Below are positions 46,923 through 56,272 of a stretch of 64,000 bases of DNA, piece by piece. Position numbers and translations under genes: made by a program. The notes under the pieces were generated by a model. It did no database searches and was not told the origin of the DNA. It was given only the letters and a program-made list of their open reading frames with translations. The stretch covers positions 930,001-994,000 of the forward strand of contig JALMQS010000278.1 of NCBI GenBank assembly GCA_024734495.1. Reading direction: 5' to 3'. Every line of letters begins with the position of its first letter. Within the stretch, counting starts at the first letter, position 1. This DNA is from Forficula auricularia (lineage: Eukaryota > Arthropoda > Insecta > Dermaptera > Forficulidae).

Positions 46923-47035
46923 AATATCAGTCTCGTTATAAATAAATAAAATTTATAATTCCAGCAGAAGACACACTCTTTTATTGTCTCCTTCAATATA
47001 TAAAAATTCTGCTACTCTCGGCAAAAACTTTCAAT

Positions 47036-47539
47036 TTGTTATTTATGTGAAACCTATACCTAGTATTTTAATTAACTCTTAAATTCTTTAATTCCAATAG
47101 AAATTCAACGACACACCTTGAGGCTAGGCAACCATTTATACAGATAATATTCAGTGGATTTAAAATGTGGTTAAATTTTCATCTCTCGCTTTAATATAAT
47201 GTAAACTAATATATGTATTTGATTTTAAAAGCAAATGCAATCAGTGAAATAGAAACATTTTATTATATACAAGAGAGGAAGGAAATCAGAATTAGTTTCA
47301 TATAAACAATTTTTCAACATAAATCAATTGAATAATTAGATTCGAAACTTTAAACCAAATTTCAAATATAACTCTGAATGTGAGAGGTCTGCCATATGCA
47401 GTATAAATTTTTATCTGCAGATTGTTTCTGCTTTATACGCACTCTATTTCAACTTTTGTTTTTCTTTTATACTTTTTTCTTCTAAATTTACATCATCAAT
47501 GTCATAAACAATAAGGCTGAAATTTTAAACCAATGTCAG
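47036..47539. other. Nothing recognised
   Basis: AT-rich; no supported feature. Confidence 0.4.
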
Positions 47540-47835
47540 CGCTTATTAAACCTTCAAAACCGGGTGCACAAACACCTACGCCTCCACACTCTCGCTTGAT
47601 CAACTTTCCATTCTCTTCGGTAATGCAAGGGGTGAACCGCGATTGGAATTATGTGTACACGTCTTTGGAATTATATGGAATTATTTTGGAATTCATTAGA
47701 TAATGCCCCCTTATCTATTATCTTCTACTTGGAAATAAAAGTGGAAGTAGGTGTACACGATATTAGGTAGCGGTTCACCCCTCGGTCTGCATCTTACTGT
47801 GCGCCCTTCTTGCATTCAATTTCATTATAAAAAAA
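47540..47835 (+). mobile_element. LINE 3' end containing MITE C copy 5
   Basis: AAACCTTCAAAACCGGGTGC and CTTGATCAACTTTCCATTCT match 30130-30200. After the MITE the UTR ends GCGCCCTTCTTGCATTCAAT with an A-rich tail. Confidence 0.75.
47626..47784 (+). mobile_element. MITE family C, copy 5, in a LINE 3' end
   Basis: Typical ends and interior. It interrupts LINE sequence after TTCTCTTCGGTAATG, which continues uninterrupted at 30190-30215. The target duplication is not recognisable. Confidence 0.8.
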
Positions 47836-48056
47836 ATTGTAAAAATTCATAAATGAATTATTTATTTTTTACTATTATTAAATAGGAGCAGTATAATTTT
47901 TGTATTAGATAATATTTAAATTAAAATTTCAAATAAAATCCTAAGTTAAATAGAAAGTTTTTTTTTGCCGAGAGTAGCAGCATTTTGATAAATTGAAGGA
48001 GATAATAAAAGAGTGTGTCTTCTGCTGGAATTATACATTTTTAATTTATTTAAAAC

Positions 48057-48095
48057 AAGACTATAGTTTCGAGAGCTTTGCTATCTTCATCACTC
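48057..48095 (-). ncRNA. Hammerhead-like core, first C changed
   Basis: On the minus strand the core reads GTGATGA instead of CTGATGA, followed by an imperfect hairpin (GATAGC/GCTCTC), GAAAC, TATA and GTC. The change at the invariant C should abolish or strongly reduce cleavage. Confidence 0.55.
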
Positions 48096-48151
48096 TATTA
48101 CAATTGATTCACAAGAATTAATGTACTTATGTAAGTGAGATTTATACGTGG

Positions 48152-48190
48152 TCTAAATGAAGAGGGCAAAGCTCTCGAAACTATAGTCTT
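48152..48190 (+). ncRNA. Hammerhead-like core, broken
   Basis: CTAAATGA replaces CTGATGA (48153-48160), then AGAGGGCAAAGCTCTCGAAA and CTATAGTC. Stem II and the GAAA/GTC part are kept but the conserved heptamer is lost. Confidence 0.5.
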
Positions 48191-48250
48191 GTTTTAAATA
48201 AATTAAAAATTTATAATTCTAGCAGAAGACACACTATTTTCTCCTTCAAC

Positions 48251-49097
48251 ATCCTAAGTGTTCAAAAATTTTATATGCCTACGTGTAAAGAATGTATGAA
48301 GAAATAATCAAGAAAAATTGTATAATAAAATATAAATCTATCTGTCTCTATACTTATATTTATATTGGCTAAAATCAGGGAGGCTAGTTAACACGGAAGC
48401 TAGTGCACTGTTCTTATCAAAGAATGGAAATTGTTTCCCTGTTAATTTTCTTCCAACAGAGGTCAGGAATGGTAAATTCGCTATTACATTACATGTAATT
48501 ATTAATTCTTTACACGTCCTTTCGAATAGATATGTTACCTCTTATGGTGATTTTCGCCAATAAAGCTTTGTTCGTTCGACTCATCACGCAATAGCCTAAG
48601 CCCATATTTTTAAAATCTTGAAATTCATTTGGTATATATTCTATTCTAATCACGAGGTAATCACCGACTAAGAGAAATTTTTAAGAAATTCCATTTTTTA
48701 GTGCTTAGTGGCTAGACTGCAACTGGAGATAACATAATGAGTAATTCTACTTAAAAAGTGTTAAAAATACGTTTACGTATTTCTCAGAACGATTAAATTC
48801 GGGTGGTATAATTATAGCATTACTCACGACTTAAGTAATTAAAAATTTGAAAAATATATTGAAATTATTTTTTATGCAGAACGGTAGAATTCGATGATGA
48901 ATTGATAGAAAGGCAGTCCAAGAATGATGAAAACAACAAAATTTCAAATAAAACCATTTATTAGAAGTCATTCTGTTTCATTTCAAAAACGACGCTTTGG
49001 AGGATTTTCCTTCTTTTTTCAAGGGGTTTATTAACAATCTCAAAAAGAGATTTACCATAAAATTTTACCACCTATATTCAGATTCTTAGAACAGTAT
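48251..49097. other. Nothing recognised
   Basis: AT-rich; no supported feature. Confidence 0.4.
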
Positions 49098-49354
49098 TCA
49101 TGGGCGTCGGGAGGGGTGCAAGAGGGTGCACTTGCACCCGCTTGTCATGAAAGAAAATACACAGAAAAAGATTAAGTATTGTTTTGAATTTGACATTAAC
49201 TTAATTGACATAACATAAATGTCTAATATTATCTAAATGTCCACCTATAATTATAAGGATGCACTATTATAAATTATATTTTATTAGTTAATATTAGACT
49301 ATAGAGTGCGTGTGCAGATGCACCCCCTGAAAATAATCCTTCCGGCGCCCATGG
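49098..49354. mobile_element. MITE with ATGGGCGYCGG ends
   Basis: ATGGGCGTCGGGAGGGGTGC at the left faces CCTTCCGGCGCCCAT at the right, with GGTGCACTTGCACC / GATGCACCCCCT subterminally. About 257 bp. No clear target duplication. Confidence 0.65.
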
Positions 49355-49964
49355 CAGTAGATATTCATATAGAGCACGCTGGTCAGCTAGGAAACTTGAG
49401 CACACCATAATCTATTATAGGTACGAACCCTCGATATTCGAATAACACACATATCTGGTGGTTTTATTTTTAATTATGATAATTTTTTTCACCCTGTTGC
49501 TACAAAATTTAAATAAATCGAAAAGAGAGACAGAGAAGTGATTTCCTTGAATTTTCATGATCTTAAAGTTCATTTGCAATTTGAAAGCCAAGAAGCAAAA
49601 TGTTCCATGATCCCCGCTATCGTTAAGTGCCTTTTATTGGATTTTTGCTAATAAAATATTAATTAAAAATATTCTGTTGAGTTTCTTTTACGCATTTTCT
49701 AAGATTTTTAATTTATATGCCTTATTAGTAATCGTTGTTTTAAAAAATAATTAAGTAACATCTCGTCTCTTATAAATATTTTGATACTTTTATAATTTTC
49801 TTGTAAAATGTAGAATATTTGTCCCTAGTTTCAAATTTTCGACAGTTCCTTAAAAGGCATCGCACGGATATTACAGTTTAATCATCCCAGCTCTAGAATC
49901 AAATCAAAACTTAAATTTCTTCTTACAGTGTTACTTTGTTGAGATTTGTTCATTCTACAATATA

Positions 49965-50800
49965 GATATTATAGCGTACCAGCCGGCTAATCAAGTGGAC
50001 TCGGGTTCGAATCCGACTCGCGGCATAAGGCTAAAATGTGATCCTAGATAGAAGACAAAATTTAATAAACTGACATGTTCTGAAGTGGCCATCCACTTGA
50101 CTTTACCATACAACCTGGCCCCTCACTTATATTTAATAAAATTATTTATAATCATCGGGGTTAGTTTTTGCATTGTATACAAAATTTGGTTGAATTTGGT
50201 ATATAGACATATATTTTCATTTTTTGACCCTACACTCCCCCCTCCTATTTGAGGCTGTTAGTTTTTACACTTTTAGACTTCTGGGGTCCACTGATTATGT
50301 ATACAAAATTTGGTTGAGTTTGCTTGGCCTAGATTTTTAATTTTAACCCCCCCCCTCCACCCGCCTTAATTTTAGGTCGATATGCACCAAAATCTAATCA
50401 GCTCTTAATCTCAATGCACCGAAACTACAAGTGAAATTTGGTTATGATATTCACACTAGTTTTTGAGCTAGCTCGCCCACAAAAATTTTCTAACGCACAG
50501 ACTAACAACCAGACTAACAGACATTTTGACAAAATAGTTATTATCTCGAAAAATATAATTTTTTCGGAGTTCACTTATTAGGGCTTTTTTGTAGACCGAA
50601 ATGCCATGGTTTCGCTCAATTTTTTTAACCAAAATAGTTTCAGCCGTTTTTGAGATATTTCGAAAAAAAAGAAGCAAAAAAAACACTTTTTTCATGCACG
50701 ATTACAATACTTGACCACACCCTGTATGGTAAAGTAAAAATATAAAAGTATCGTAAATTGGCTGATGGTAAGAAAGGCCAAAAAGTAAAAAAAAAAAAAA
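49965..50800 (+). mobile_element. tRNA-headed SINE (family D) interrupted by element A
   Basis: The head 49965-50030 (CGGGTTCGAATCCGACTCG) and first body part run to 50068. The remainder resumes at 50741 (GTATCGTAAATTGGCTGATG) and ends in an A-rich tail at 50787-50800. Confidence 0.8.
50069..50740 (+). mobile_element. Element A, copy 3, inserted in a SINE
   Basis: Same termini as copies 1 and 2, with only about two tandem units left. SINE sequence ends at 50068 and resumes at 50741 (ATCGTAAATTGGCTGATGG), so this insertion marks the element's ends to within a few bases. Confidence 0.85.
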
Positions 50801-51599
50801 ATAGATATTGTTAAGAGAAATTCGCTTTTCAGATAGTAAATTAATTTTCAATAAATATTTATGATAATTAGTAAAATAAATGGGAAACTAGCAATTAATA
50901 AATCCATATACAAGAAATAAAGTTTAACAAATAGATAAGGAAAGTAGAGAGGGTAAGATCATCTTGGGAAAAGTTTCCGGGATCTAATTCCCTCTCTCCG
51001 TCTCTCTTTCTCTTCGTTTCTCCTCTTTTAAGTGGTCTCTTCTAGAATACAAACATCAGGCTTTTTGCTTAATCATAGTTCATTATTATTTCAAAAGCCT
51101 TCTTATAGCGGAGATGAATACAATTTAAAAGACCCTGCAAACCAAATATTTTCTTTTTAAAGTGAAATAAAAGAACTTTTTTATGGAAAATATTATTAAA
51201 TTATATTATATATTCATGACAATAATTATGGATGTAATAAAATAGTAAATCCAAACTATAATATTCATGAGAATAATTATGGATATAATAAAGTAGTAAA
51301 CGCAAACTATAAAATTATTTACAATGAGTTGATGCTTACCTAGTGATTATTAAATTAGGTTGGAAGATCTAAATTAAAGTGTTTTAAATCAGTAAAAAAT
51401 TCTAAAAAGTTTATTATGTGCTAGGTATATAGTACCATATATGTATTACCTTCGAAATATTTAGAATTAGTCAACAATTTTTTTTTCAATTTTTTACTGA
51501 TATAAAGCATATTAATTTATATCTTCCAAACTAATAAACTATAAAATACAGTAATTAGTCAACGTTGTCATGATGAAATAATTTGTTTGCGAAAATTTA
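50801..51599. other. Nothing recognised
   Basis: AT-rich; two short direct repeats (ATTCATGAGAATAATTATGG-like) near 51213 and 51264. Confidence 0.4.
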
Positions 51600-52547
51600 T
51601 TCATACAAATTAGTTCGTGGGTTCTTGAATGAAGGTCTTATTATATGACCGAATCTGCCTATACTAACAATACTATATATACACTGATACACTATTAAGG
51701 AGCTATTAAGGAGGAGAGTAATTTCTAGAGAAGATAGGTCACAACACCCAGGATTTACTTTTGGGGCTTTCAAATCAATTTCGAATGACACGTAATAAGA
51801 AGGGATTTTTTGAAATTCGAACTCTAAAAGGCGGAAAGGGCCCCAAAATGTGTGTTCAGAGTTTTTCAAAATCTCTTAAACCAGAAAAGATATCGATATG
51901 TGTTTGGTTTAAGAAGAGGAAGCATTGAAATACAAAAAAAAATATTTGAGTATTTTGCTCTATTTGTCCCCAAAAGGGAGATATAGTCATTTTGGGGTAA
52001 ATTTTCAAAATTTTAAAAGTGCTCTATCTCCTCGAGTTTTTAAGTTTTAGCATTCAAATTTGGTACATACGTTTATTAATGCTAAATCTCGGGAATTTTT
52101 TTATCTTTTTGAAATTTGACCCCTGAACTGAAAAATGGGGGATTTTTGATTTTGTGGTCTAAAACACAAAAGGCTTCGTATCTTTCTTGCCTTTGGACCA
52201 AACTCAACCAAATTTTGTAGACATAATCTGTGGGCCACTATAAGGATAGAAATGCAAAAACTGTGTGCGGGGGTGCGTGCAGGGGTGGGGAGCAGGGGTG
52301 GGTGTGGAATGGGGGGAAGGGTGCATGGTGGGTGCGGAGGTGGATTGGGGTTGGGGTGCGAAGGTGGAATGTAGGGATGGGGTGCAGGGGGCCCGGGGTG
52401 GGTGTGGGGGTGAAATGCGGGAAGGGTGCGTAGTAGAGTGCAGGATGGGTGCGGAGATGGAATGGAGTGGGGGGTTCGAGGGTGGGGGCCAAGGGGGTAG
52501 CTTCTTGGCTAGCGGAGACGAACGCCGAAGGCGGACTTCTCAGCTAG
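51600..52547 (+). mobile_element. Helitron-like element, plus strand (3' end firm)
   Basis: The 3' end has the hairpin CGCC-GAA-GGCG (52523-52533), then ACTTCTCAG and CTAG (52544-52547) before T. Upstream are a G-rich minisatellite (52262-52500) and one ~115-bp unit shared with element A (52190-52262). The 5' boundary is a guess. No coding genes. Confidence 0.55.
52262..52500. repeat. G-rich minisatellite
   Basis: Irregular GGGGTGGGTGTGG / GGTGCGGAGGTGG units, strand-inverse in style to the array at 23060-23520. Confidence 0.75.
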
Positions 52548-53129
52548 TATAATATAATAACCTTTATATTGATTCTTTTTTATACATTTTTTTTAACATC
52601 CAATGTTTCAATAAGAGATATTGTCATTGTAAGAGTTTGGAGTCTGGGACTAATAAAATAATAATTATTATGTTCTTTCGGAAGATTACTATTCCTACAC
52701 CAGAAACAAAGGTTTGTTATAAGAATGTTCATTTTATCCAAGGAGAGAAATAAAAGAAAATTCAGTATGGCTCATATATGTTTAAATTGATTCTTTATGA
52801 CATGTTTTCCTAGCAGTCAAAGACTTCGAATATTTAAATTATATTGAATAAAAAATAAATATGACTTTCATCTTATTTTATTACCAAGTGAAATCAAAAT
52901 TGATGGTAGTAATAAATAGTTTTAAAGAATGAAAAAAAAACGGAAACAATAAAAGTAGAGGGTCAACACGTAAAATTAGGGATGTGAAATGACATGATGC
53001 TTGAATGATTAGAAGTACCTACCCGATAATAGGTTTTGTTTACCTGTCAGTCAGTCACTCAAACATCTGGCTTGCTATAATAACGAATTTTCAATATCCA
53101 GTAGGTGATTGATCCCATGAGAAATAATA
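52548..53129. other. Nothing recognised
   Basis: AT-rich; no supported feature. Confidence 0.4.
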
Positions 53130-53345
53130 AATAAAATATTTCTAGAAAAAAGACTGATGATGAAGGCTAAGCCTTCGAAACTATAGTCTCAAACAAATAA
53201 AATATTTATATAATACAAATTTATCGTTGTGATATTTATATATAAACTAATATATGAGGATGTTTATTTGCATCAAGCAGAGGACAACCTCCTTGTTTCT
53301 CTTGATGATCCAACAACTTTGCTACTCTCGTCAAAACAAAATATT
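53130..53345 (+). mobile_element. Single-arm Penelope-type module with hammerhead core
   Basis: A plus-oriented hammerhead (53152-53190) followed by AT-rich sequence, a GAGGACAACCTCCTTG stretch and the terminal TTTGCTACTCTCGTCAAAAC also seen at the ends of the 46-kb and 56-kb copies. No inverted partner is present. Confidence 0.65.
53152..53190 (+). ncRNA. Hammerhead ribozyme core
   Basis: CTGATGA at 53154-53160, a perfect six-pair stem II GAAGGC-TAA-GCCTTC, GAAA at 53177-53180, C, TATA, GTC at 53186-53188. The core is intact but stem I is short (AG/TC only), so activity is uncertain. Confidence 0.7.
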
Positions 53346-53406
53346 TTCAATATTTTAATAATGGGACCATCTAAGAAGTTAGTGAGGTAAAAATTCATGA
53401 AATTAA

Positions 53407-53667
53407 TGGAGAAGGATTATGATAATATGCGAGCCCCTCGGCGTCTACAAAGTGGCTCTGTCACTGAATGCCGGCGGCCTCAGGGTCGAGTTCAACACTC
53501 ATAAATACTCAAATACCGGACTCGAGATAGATATATCCACGTCTTATTCAGCCAACCATGCAGAGCGAACCCGTCCGAGAGCCATTCGACTTAACGAGAG
53601 ACGGTTAGCCACTTTAGCCTGTTTAGTTCTAATGGTAATCTTTGGAGCCACCTTACATTCTGACTGA
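53407..53667 (+). CDS. Unidentified plus-strand reading frame with C-terminal hydrophobic segment
   Basis: An 86-codon frame, preceded by an in-frame stop at 53404-53406 and ending in TGA at 53665-53667. The first ATG is at 53419. Codon use is balanced, unlike the AT-rich neighbourhood, and many third positions are G or C, which suggests real coding ancestry. The last 25 residues are an arginine-rich stretch followed by a hydrophobic run (ATLACLVLMVIFGATL), a possible membrane anchor, then HSD and the stop. An AATAAA lies at 53747-53752, about 80 bases downstream. No clear splice acceptor is visible in front. It could be a terminal exon of a plus-strand gene nested in the host intron, a retrocopy fragment, or the coding tail of an unrecognised element. 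It sits between a Penelope-type module and a minus-strand LINE fragment. I do not recognise the family. Confidence 0.4.
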   Translation, partial: WRRIMIICEPLGVYKVALSLNAGGLRVEFNTHKYSNTGLEIDISTSYSANHAERTRPRAIRLNERRLATLACLVLMVIFGATLHSD

Positions 53668-53746
53668 GAGATCTATCTATGATTTATTGACATTTGTTTT
53701 GAGAAGATGACAATCAAATGATTCCTCATCGCATCTGCATACAAGA

Positions 53747-53752
53747 AATAAA
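53747..53752 (+). promoter_or_regulatory. AATAAA polyadenylation signal candidate
   Basis: A hexamer 80 bases after the stop codon of the unidentified frame at 53407-53667. In AT-rich DNA such hexamers are common, so it counts only as supporting context. Confidence 0.25.
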
Positions 53753-53754
53753 TA

Positions 53755-53990
53755 GAGAGCACATGCCGTGATAGTATCTATAAATCGGAGAAAGTGCGAA
53801 AACACTTGTTCGATAAGCTAGCGAGTCGAGGGAGGATGTAAGGGCCGGATTGTCTAAGAAGCCTAACAGTGAGTGGGATTTGAATTTTTAATAATTAGCT
53901 GGTTTATATATATTAGGCAGAGCTTGGGGAGATCAGCATTTGTAGAGAAATATGTGGATGATGTTCCATCAACCACAACTTTAGTACTTT
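53755..53990 (-). pseudogene. LINE fragment with internal deletion
   Basis: The minus strand reads STKVVVDGTSS (RT region before motif B) at about 53985-53940 and a later C-terminal piece matching SALSLYYRYYHG at about 53800-53760. The part between is missing. Confidence 0.6.
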
Positions 53991-54949
53991 TCTGGAAATG
54001 TTCTTTTTGATGTCTTGTAATATTTTTATATTTATTCTAATATTATTATATATTGTCTTTTAATTTTCGAATTCCAGTTGGAAGTAAACGATAGCATTTA
54101 TAGTTATATTGCATATTTTCAACAAGAATTTGTGCATTCTGGCTAAAGAATCCCAAAAAAGTACCCCAAAAGCCATTGAACTATCTGTTTTCATGATAAC
54201 CCAAAAAGAAGGATCTCAATGATATGTCATTTAAAACTTAAATTAGATATCAGGCTGAGATATTTCAACGATGTTTCGTTCAAATCTATCCCCTAAAATT
54301 ACTCCATTTACTTCTGGTGTTTTTTAGTTTTTTCGTAATTATCTCATAGAGAGGCCTTAACGATTTTTTTTTAATTTTCAGTTTTTACCAAAAATCAAAT
54401 CTATAATGTTGCCTATAGTAAAGAGTGGTTATCCGTAAGTACTCCTTTACTTTCTTTTTATTAAGTCAAACTAATATGTAGTGTGAGTTAAACAAGCCAA
54501 AATATTTTATTTTTAATTTACATCCATTCCAGTAAATATTTTACTGAAAACAAATTATAAGAAATACCTATATATATATATAACCAAGTGGCTTCGTAAA
54601 CTGTTAAATATAATATAAATGGAACAATTAGGAATATGTTAGAAGAAGTGACACGTTTTCATTTTGAAAATTAATTTACAAATTTACAATTTATAGATCA
54701 TAAAAATGATTTTTTTTACAAAAAGACCATTTTTTAAATTTGGAATAAAAAATACAATTCTTTTTAAAGGGTTGAAATTAATTTGAATGGTAAACAAGAG
54801 TAAAACGAAATGATAAAAAATAAATTTTTGTATGTTTTAGTGCCATTGATTTTTACTCATATCTACTTAAAAATGCCAAAGAAATCTTTTGTTTTTTATG
54901 TCATTTACCCTTGTCTCGAAAAAAAAACTGTATCTCTTCCAAAAATTAT
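53991..54949. other. Nothing recognised
   Basis: AT-rich; no supported feature. Confidence 0.4.
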
Positions 54950-54955
54950 TCAATT

Positions 54956-55440
54956 TTAATAATTTTTTCGGTGTTTTATTAATAAAAACTTGTACAAGAA
55001 TAATAAAATACAAAGAACATTATGGAACTTTTCTAATAAAAAACTTTGAGGGGAAGATGTAGTCGGAGTAGCCGTTTCTGGTCTATTTTTGTGGAGCAAC
55101 CATTTCTCTTCTAAATCTTCAATTATACTCGTTGTAAATTTCAATCTCGTCATTTTTTTGCCAATATTTTTCTCACTACACAATATATATGCATTCAGCA
55201 ACATCCTTCCAAATACAGCAAATACAACCTTTTTCCAAAATTTGAGAGTTTTTCGTTCATCCAAATAGGTGTATAGCATTTTGTCGCTCTCGTCTACTCC
55301 GCCCATAAATTGATTATATGTGTGAATCATTGATGGTTTATTTTTTATAGATTCGTAGTTTCCTCTCTTTTTTGTGACATATACATTTGCCGTATCGCTG
55401 CACGTAGAAATCAAAATAACCGGATTTTTTTTGACTTTTT
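54956..55440 (-). pseudogene. piggyBac transposase, C-terminal part
   Basis: Frame open from just after a stop near 55443 to 54956, about 160 codons. ISTCSDTANVY, then KPSMIHTYNQFMGGVDESDK (the conserved YN-x-x-MGGVD-x-x-D block, whose Asp belongs to the catalytic/metal-binding set), then RKTLKFWKKVVF and NAYIL, all in family order. The N-terminal DNA-binding part, the first catalytic Asp residues and any start are missing. The C-terminal Cys-rich finger of complete piggyBac proteins is also absent (the frame runs into TPTTSSPQSFLLEK and filler). Confidence 0.8.
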
Positions 55441-55537
55441 CTCTCTAAAGGAACACATTAAGCGCCAACGCGCTCGTGGCATTTTTGGATAGAATGCGCG
55501 CGCGCGCGTTGGCGCTCGTCGGCACTCTAACGGTTAA
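54956..55537 (-). mobile_element. piggyBac-like element, 5' end joined to transposase C-terminus
   Basis: On the minus strand a TTAA (55537-55534) is followed by CCGTTAGAGTGCCGAC and a GC-rich subterminal palindrome (AGCGCCAACGCGC with its inverse). Then comes the C-terminal half of a piggyBac transposase. TTAA is the piggyBac target site. The other end was not found, so the element is internally deleted and truncated. Confidence 0.7.
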
Positions 55538-55857
55538 TATTTAGATGTAAAATAAGGGAGAGATTGACCACATAAAGTTTTGGTTCCATTAATATAAATT
55601 TAAGTTGAAAATAAATATGTATCCTCATATTGTTTCCGATTTTTTGTTAACGTAAGTGAAAACTTCAAAATTCATTTTATGAATTTTTAATAAGTTTTTT
55701 TTTTATTTTAAATTAATATTTTTGATTTTACAAGATACCAATTAATATGATCCAATCCATTTTGATGAATAAAAAAATTCAAGTTTATTCATCAGATTGA
55801 ATCCTCTGTTGGAAAGAATTGGGGTAATAAAAAGTAGATCAATTAATCTAATTTATT
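55538..55857. other. Nothing recognised
   Basis: AT-rich; no supported feature. Confidence 0.4.
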
Positions 55858-55917
55858 GAAGGAGACAATAAAAGAGTGTGTCTTCTGCTGGAATTATAAA
55901 TTTTATTTATTTATAAC

Positions 55918-55957
55918 GAGACTATAGTTTCGAGGGCTTGCCCTCTTCATCAGTCTA
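55918..55957 (-). ncRNA. Hammerhead ribozyme, type I (left arm of palindrome)
   Basis: On the minus strand: CTGATGA (55953-55947), stem II GAGGGC-AA-GCCCTC (or five pairs with a CAAG loop), GAAAC, loop TATA, and GTC at 55922-55920. The core is intact and stem I is identical to the 46.35-kb copy. Confidence 0.8.
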
Positions 55958-56021
55958 TTACAATGTATTCACGGGAATTAATTTATGAATTCATAAATTA
56001 ATTCCTGTGAATACATTGTAA

Positions 56022-56062
56022 TAGACTGATGAAGAGGACAAAGCCCTCGAAACTATAGTCTC
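56022..56062 (+). ncRNA. Hammerhead ribozyme, type I (right arm of palindrome)
   Basis: CTGATGA at 56026-56032, stem II GAGG/CCTC, GAAA at 56049-56052, then C, TATA and GTC ending at 56060 (predicted cleavage after 56060). Stem I pairs TTGTAA (before the core) with TTATAA (after cleavage), plus AG/TC across a small internal loop. Confidence 0.85.
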
Positions 56063-56272
56063 GTTATAAATAAATAAAATTTATAATTCCAGCAGAAGAC
56101 ACACTCTTTTATTGTCTCCTTCAATATATAAAAATTCTGCTACTCTCGGCAAAAACTTTCAATTTAATCGAATTTACTTTATGAATGAAAAACCTTATGA
56201 TTATGTCTTATTTTTGGTTTTACTTAATAATTGGCCAAAACTTAAGGACTAGAATAAAATGTTCTGACTTAC

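Larger units (their letters stand above)
46292..47035 (-). mobile_element. Non-autonomous Penelope-like element with GIY-YIG frame, inverted ends and one hammerhead ribozyme
   Basis: Read on the minus strand, the element starts at 47035 with GAAAGTTTTTGCCGAGAGTA and continues through a module of about 55 nt (AAGGAGACAATAAAAGAG to ATTTATTTATAACGAGACT). It then has the GIY-YIG frame (46922-46539), an AT-rich spacer, a hammerhead core (about 46390-46352) and the inverse of the first module, ending near 46292. The two ends are therefore inverted repeats of roughly 65 bp. The 5' arm stops at ...CGAGACT, which corresponds to the ribozyme cleavage position in the other arm. There is no reverse transcriptase domain: only the endonuclease part of a Penelope-like element is kept. 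GIY-YIG endonucleases and hammerhead motifs in terminal repeats are known for Penelope-like elements; assignment to that class rests on both. Confidence 0.8.
47950..48250. mobile_element. Palindromic Penelope-type module, degenerate copy
   Basis: Same architecture as 55858-56163: the left outer end TTGCCGAGAGTAGCAG at 47970, an inverted module with a hammerhead core on each strand, and a right end TTTTCTCCTTC near 48245. Both cores carry changes at invariant positions, and the arms differ from other copies (AAACAAGACT versus AACGAGACT), so it is an older or separate subfamily copy. Confidence 0.7.
55858..56163. mobile_element. Palindromic Penelope-type terminal module with two head-to-head hammerhead ribozymes
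   Basis: An almost perfect inverted repeat of about 130 bp per arm, centred near 55987 (TTTATGAATTCATAAA). Each arm runs from the stem I region through a hammerhead core to AATTTATAATTCCAGCAGAAG and the ATTGTCTCCTTC end. The right arm extends about 45 nt further, through CTGCTACTCTCGGCAAAAAC, as in the element at 46292-47035. It has no coding sequence. The left arm has a small deletion in the stem II loop relative to the right. Confidence 0.8.
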
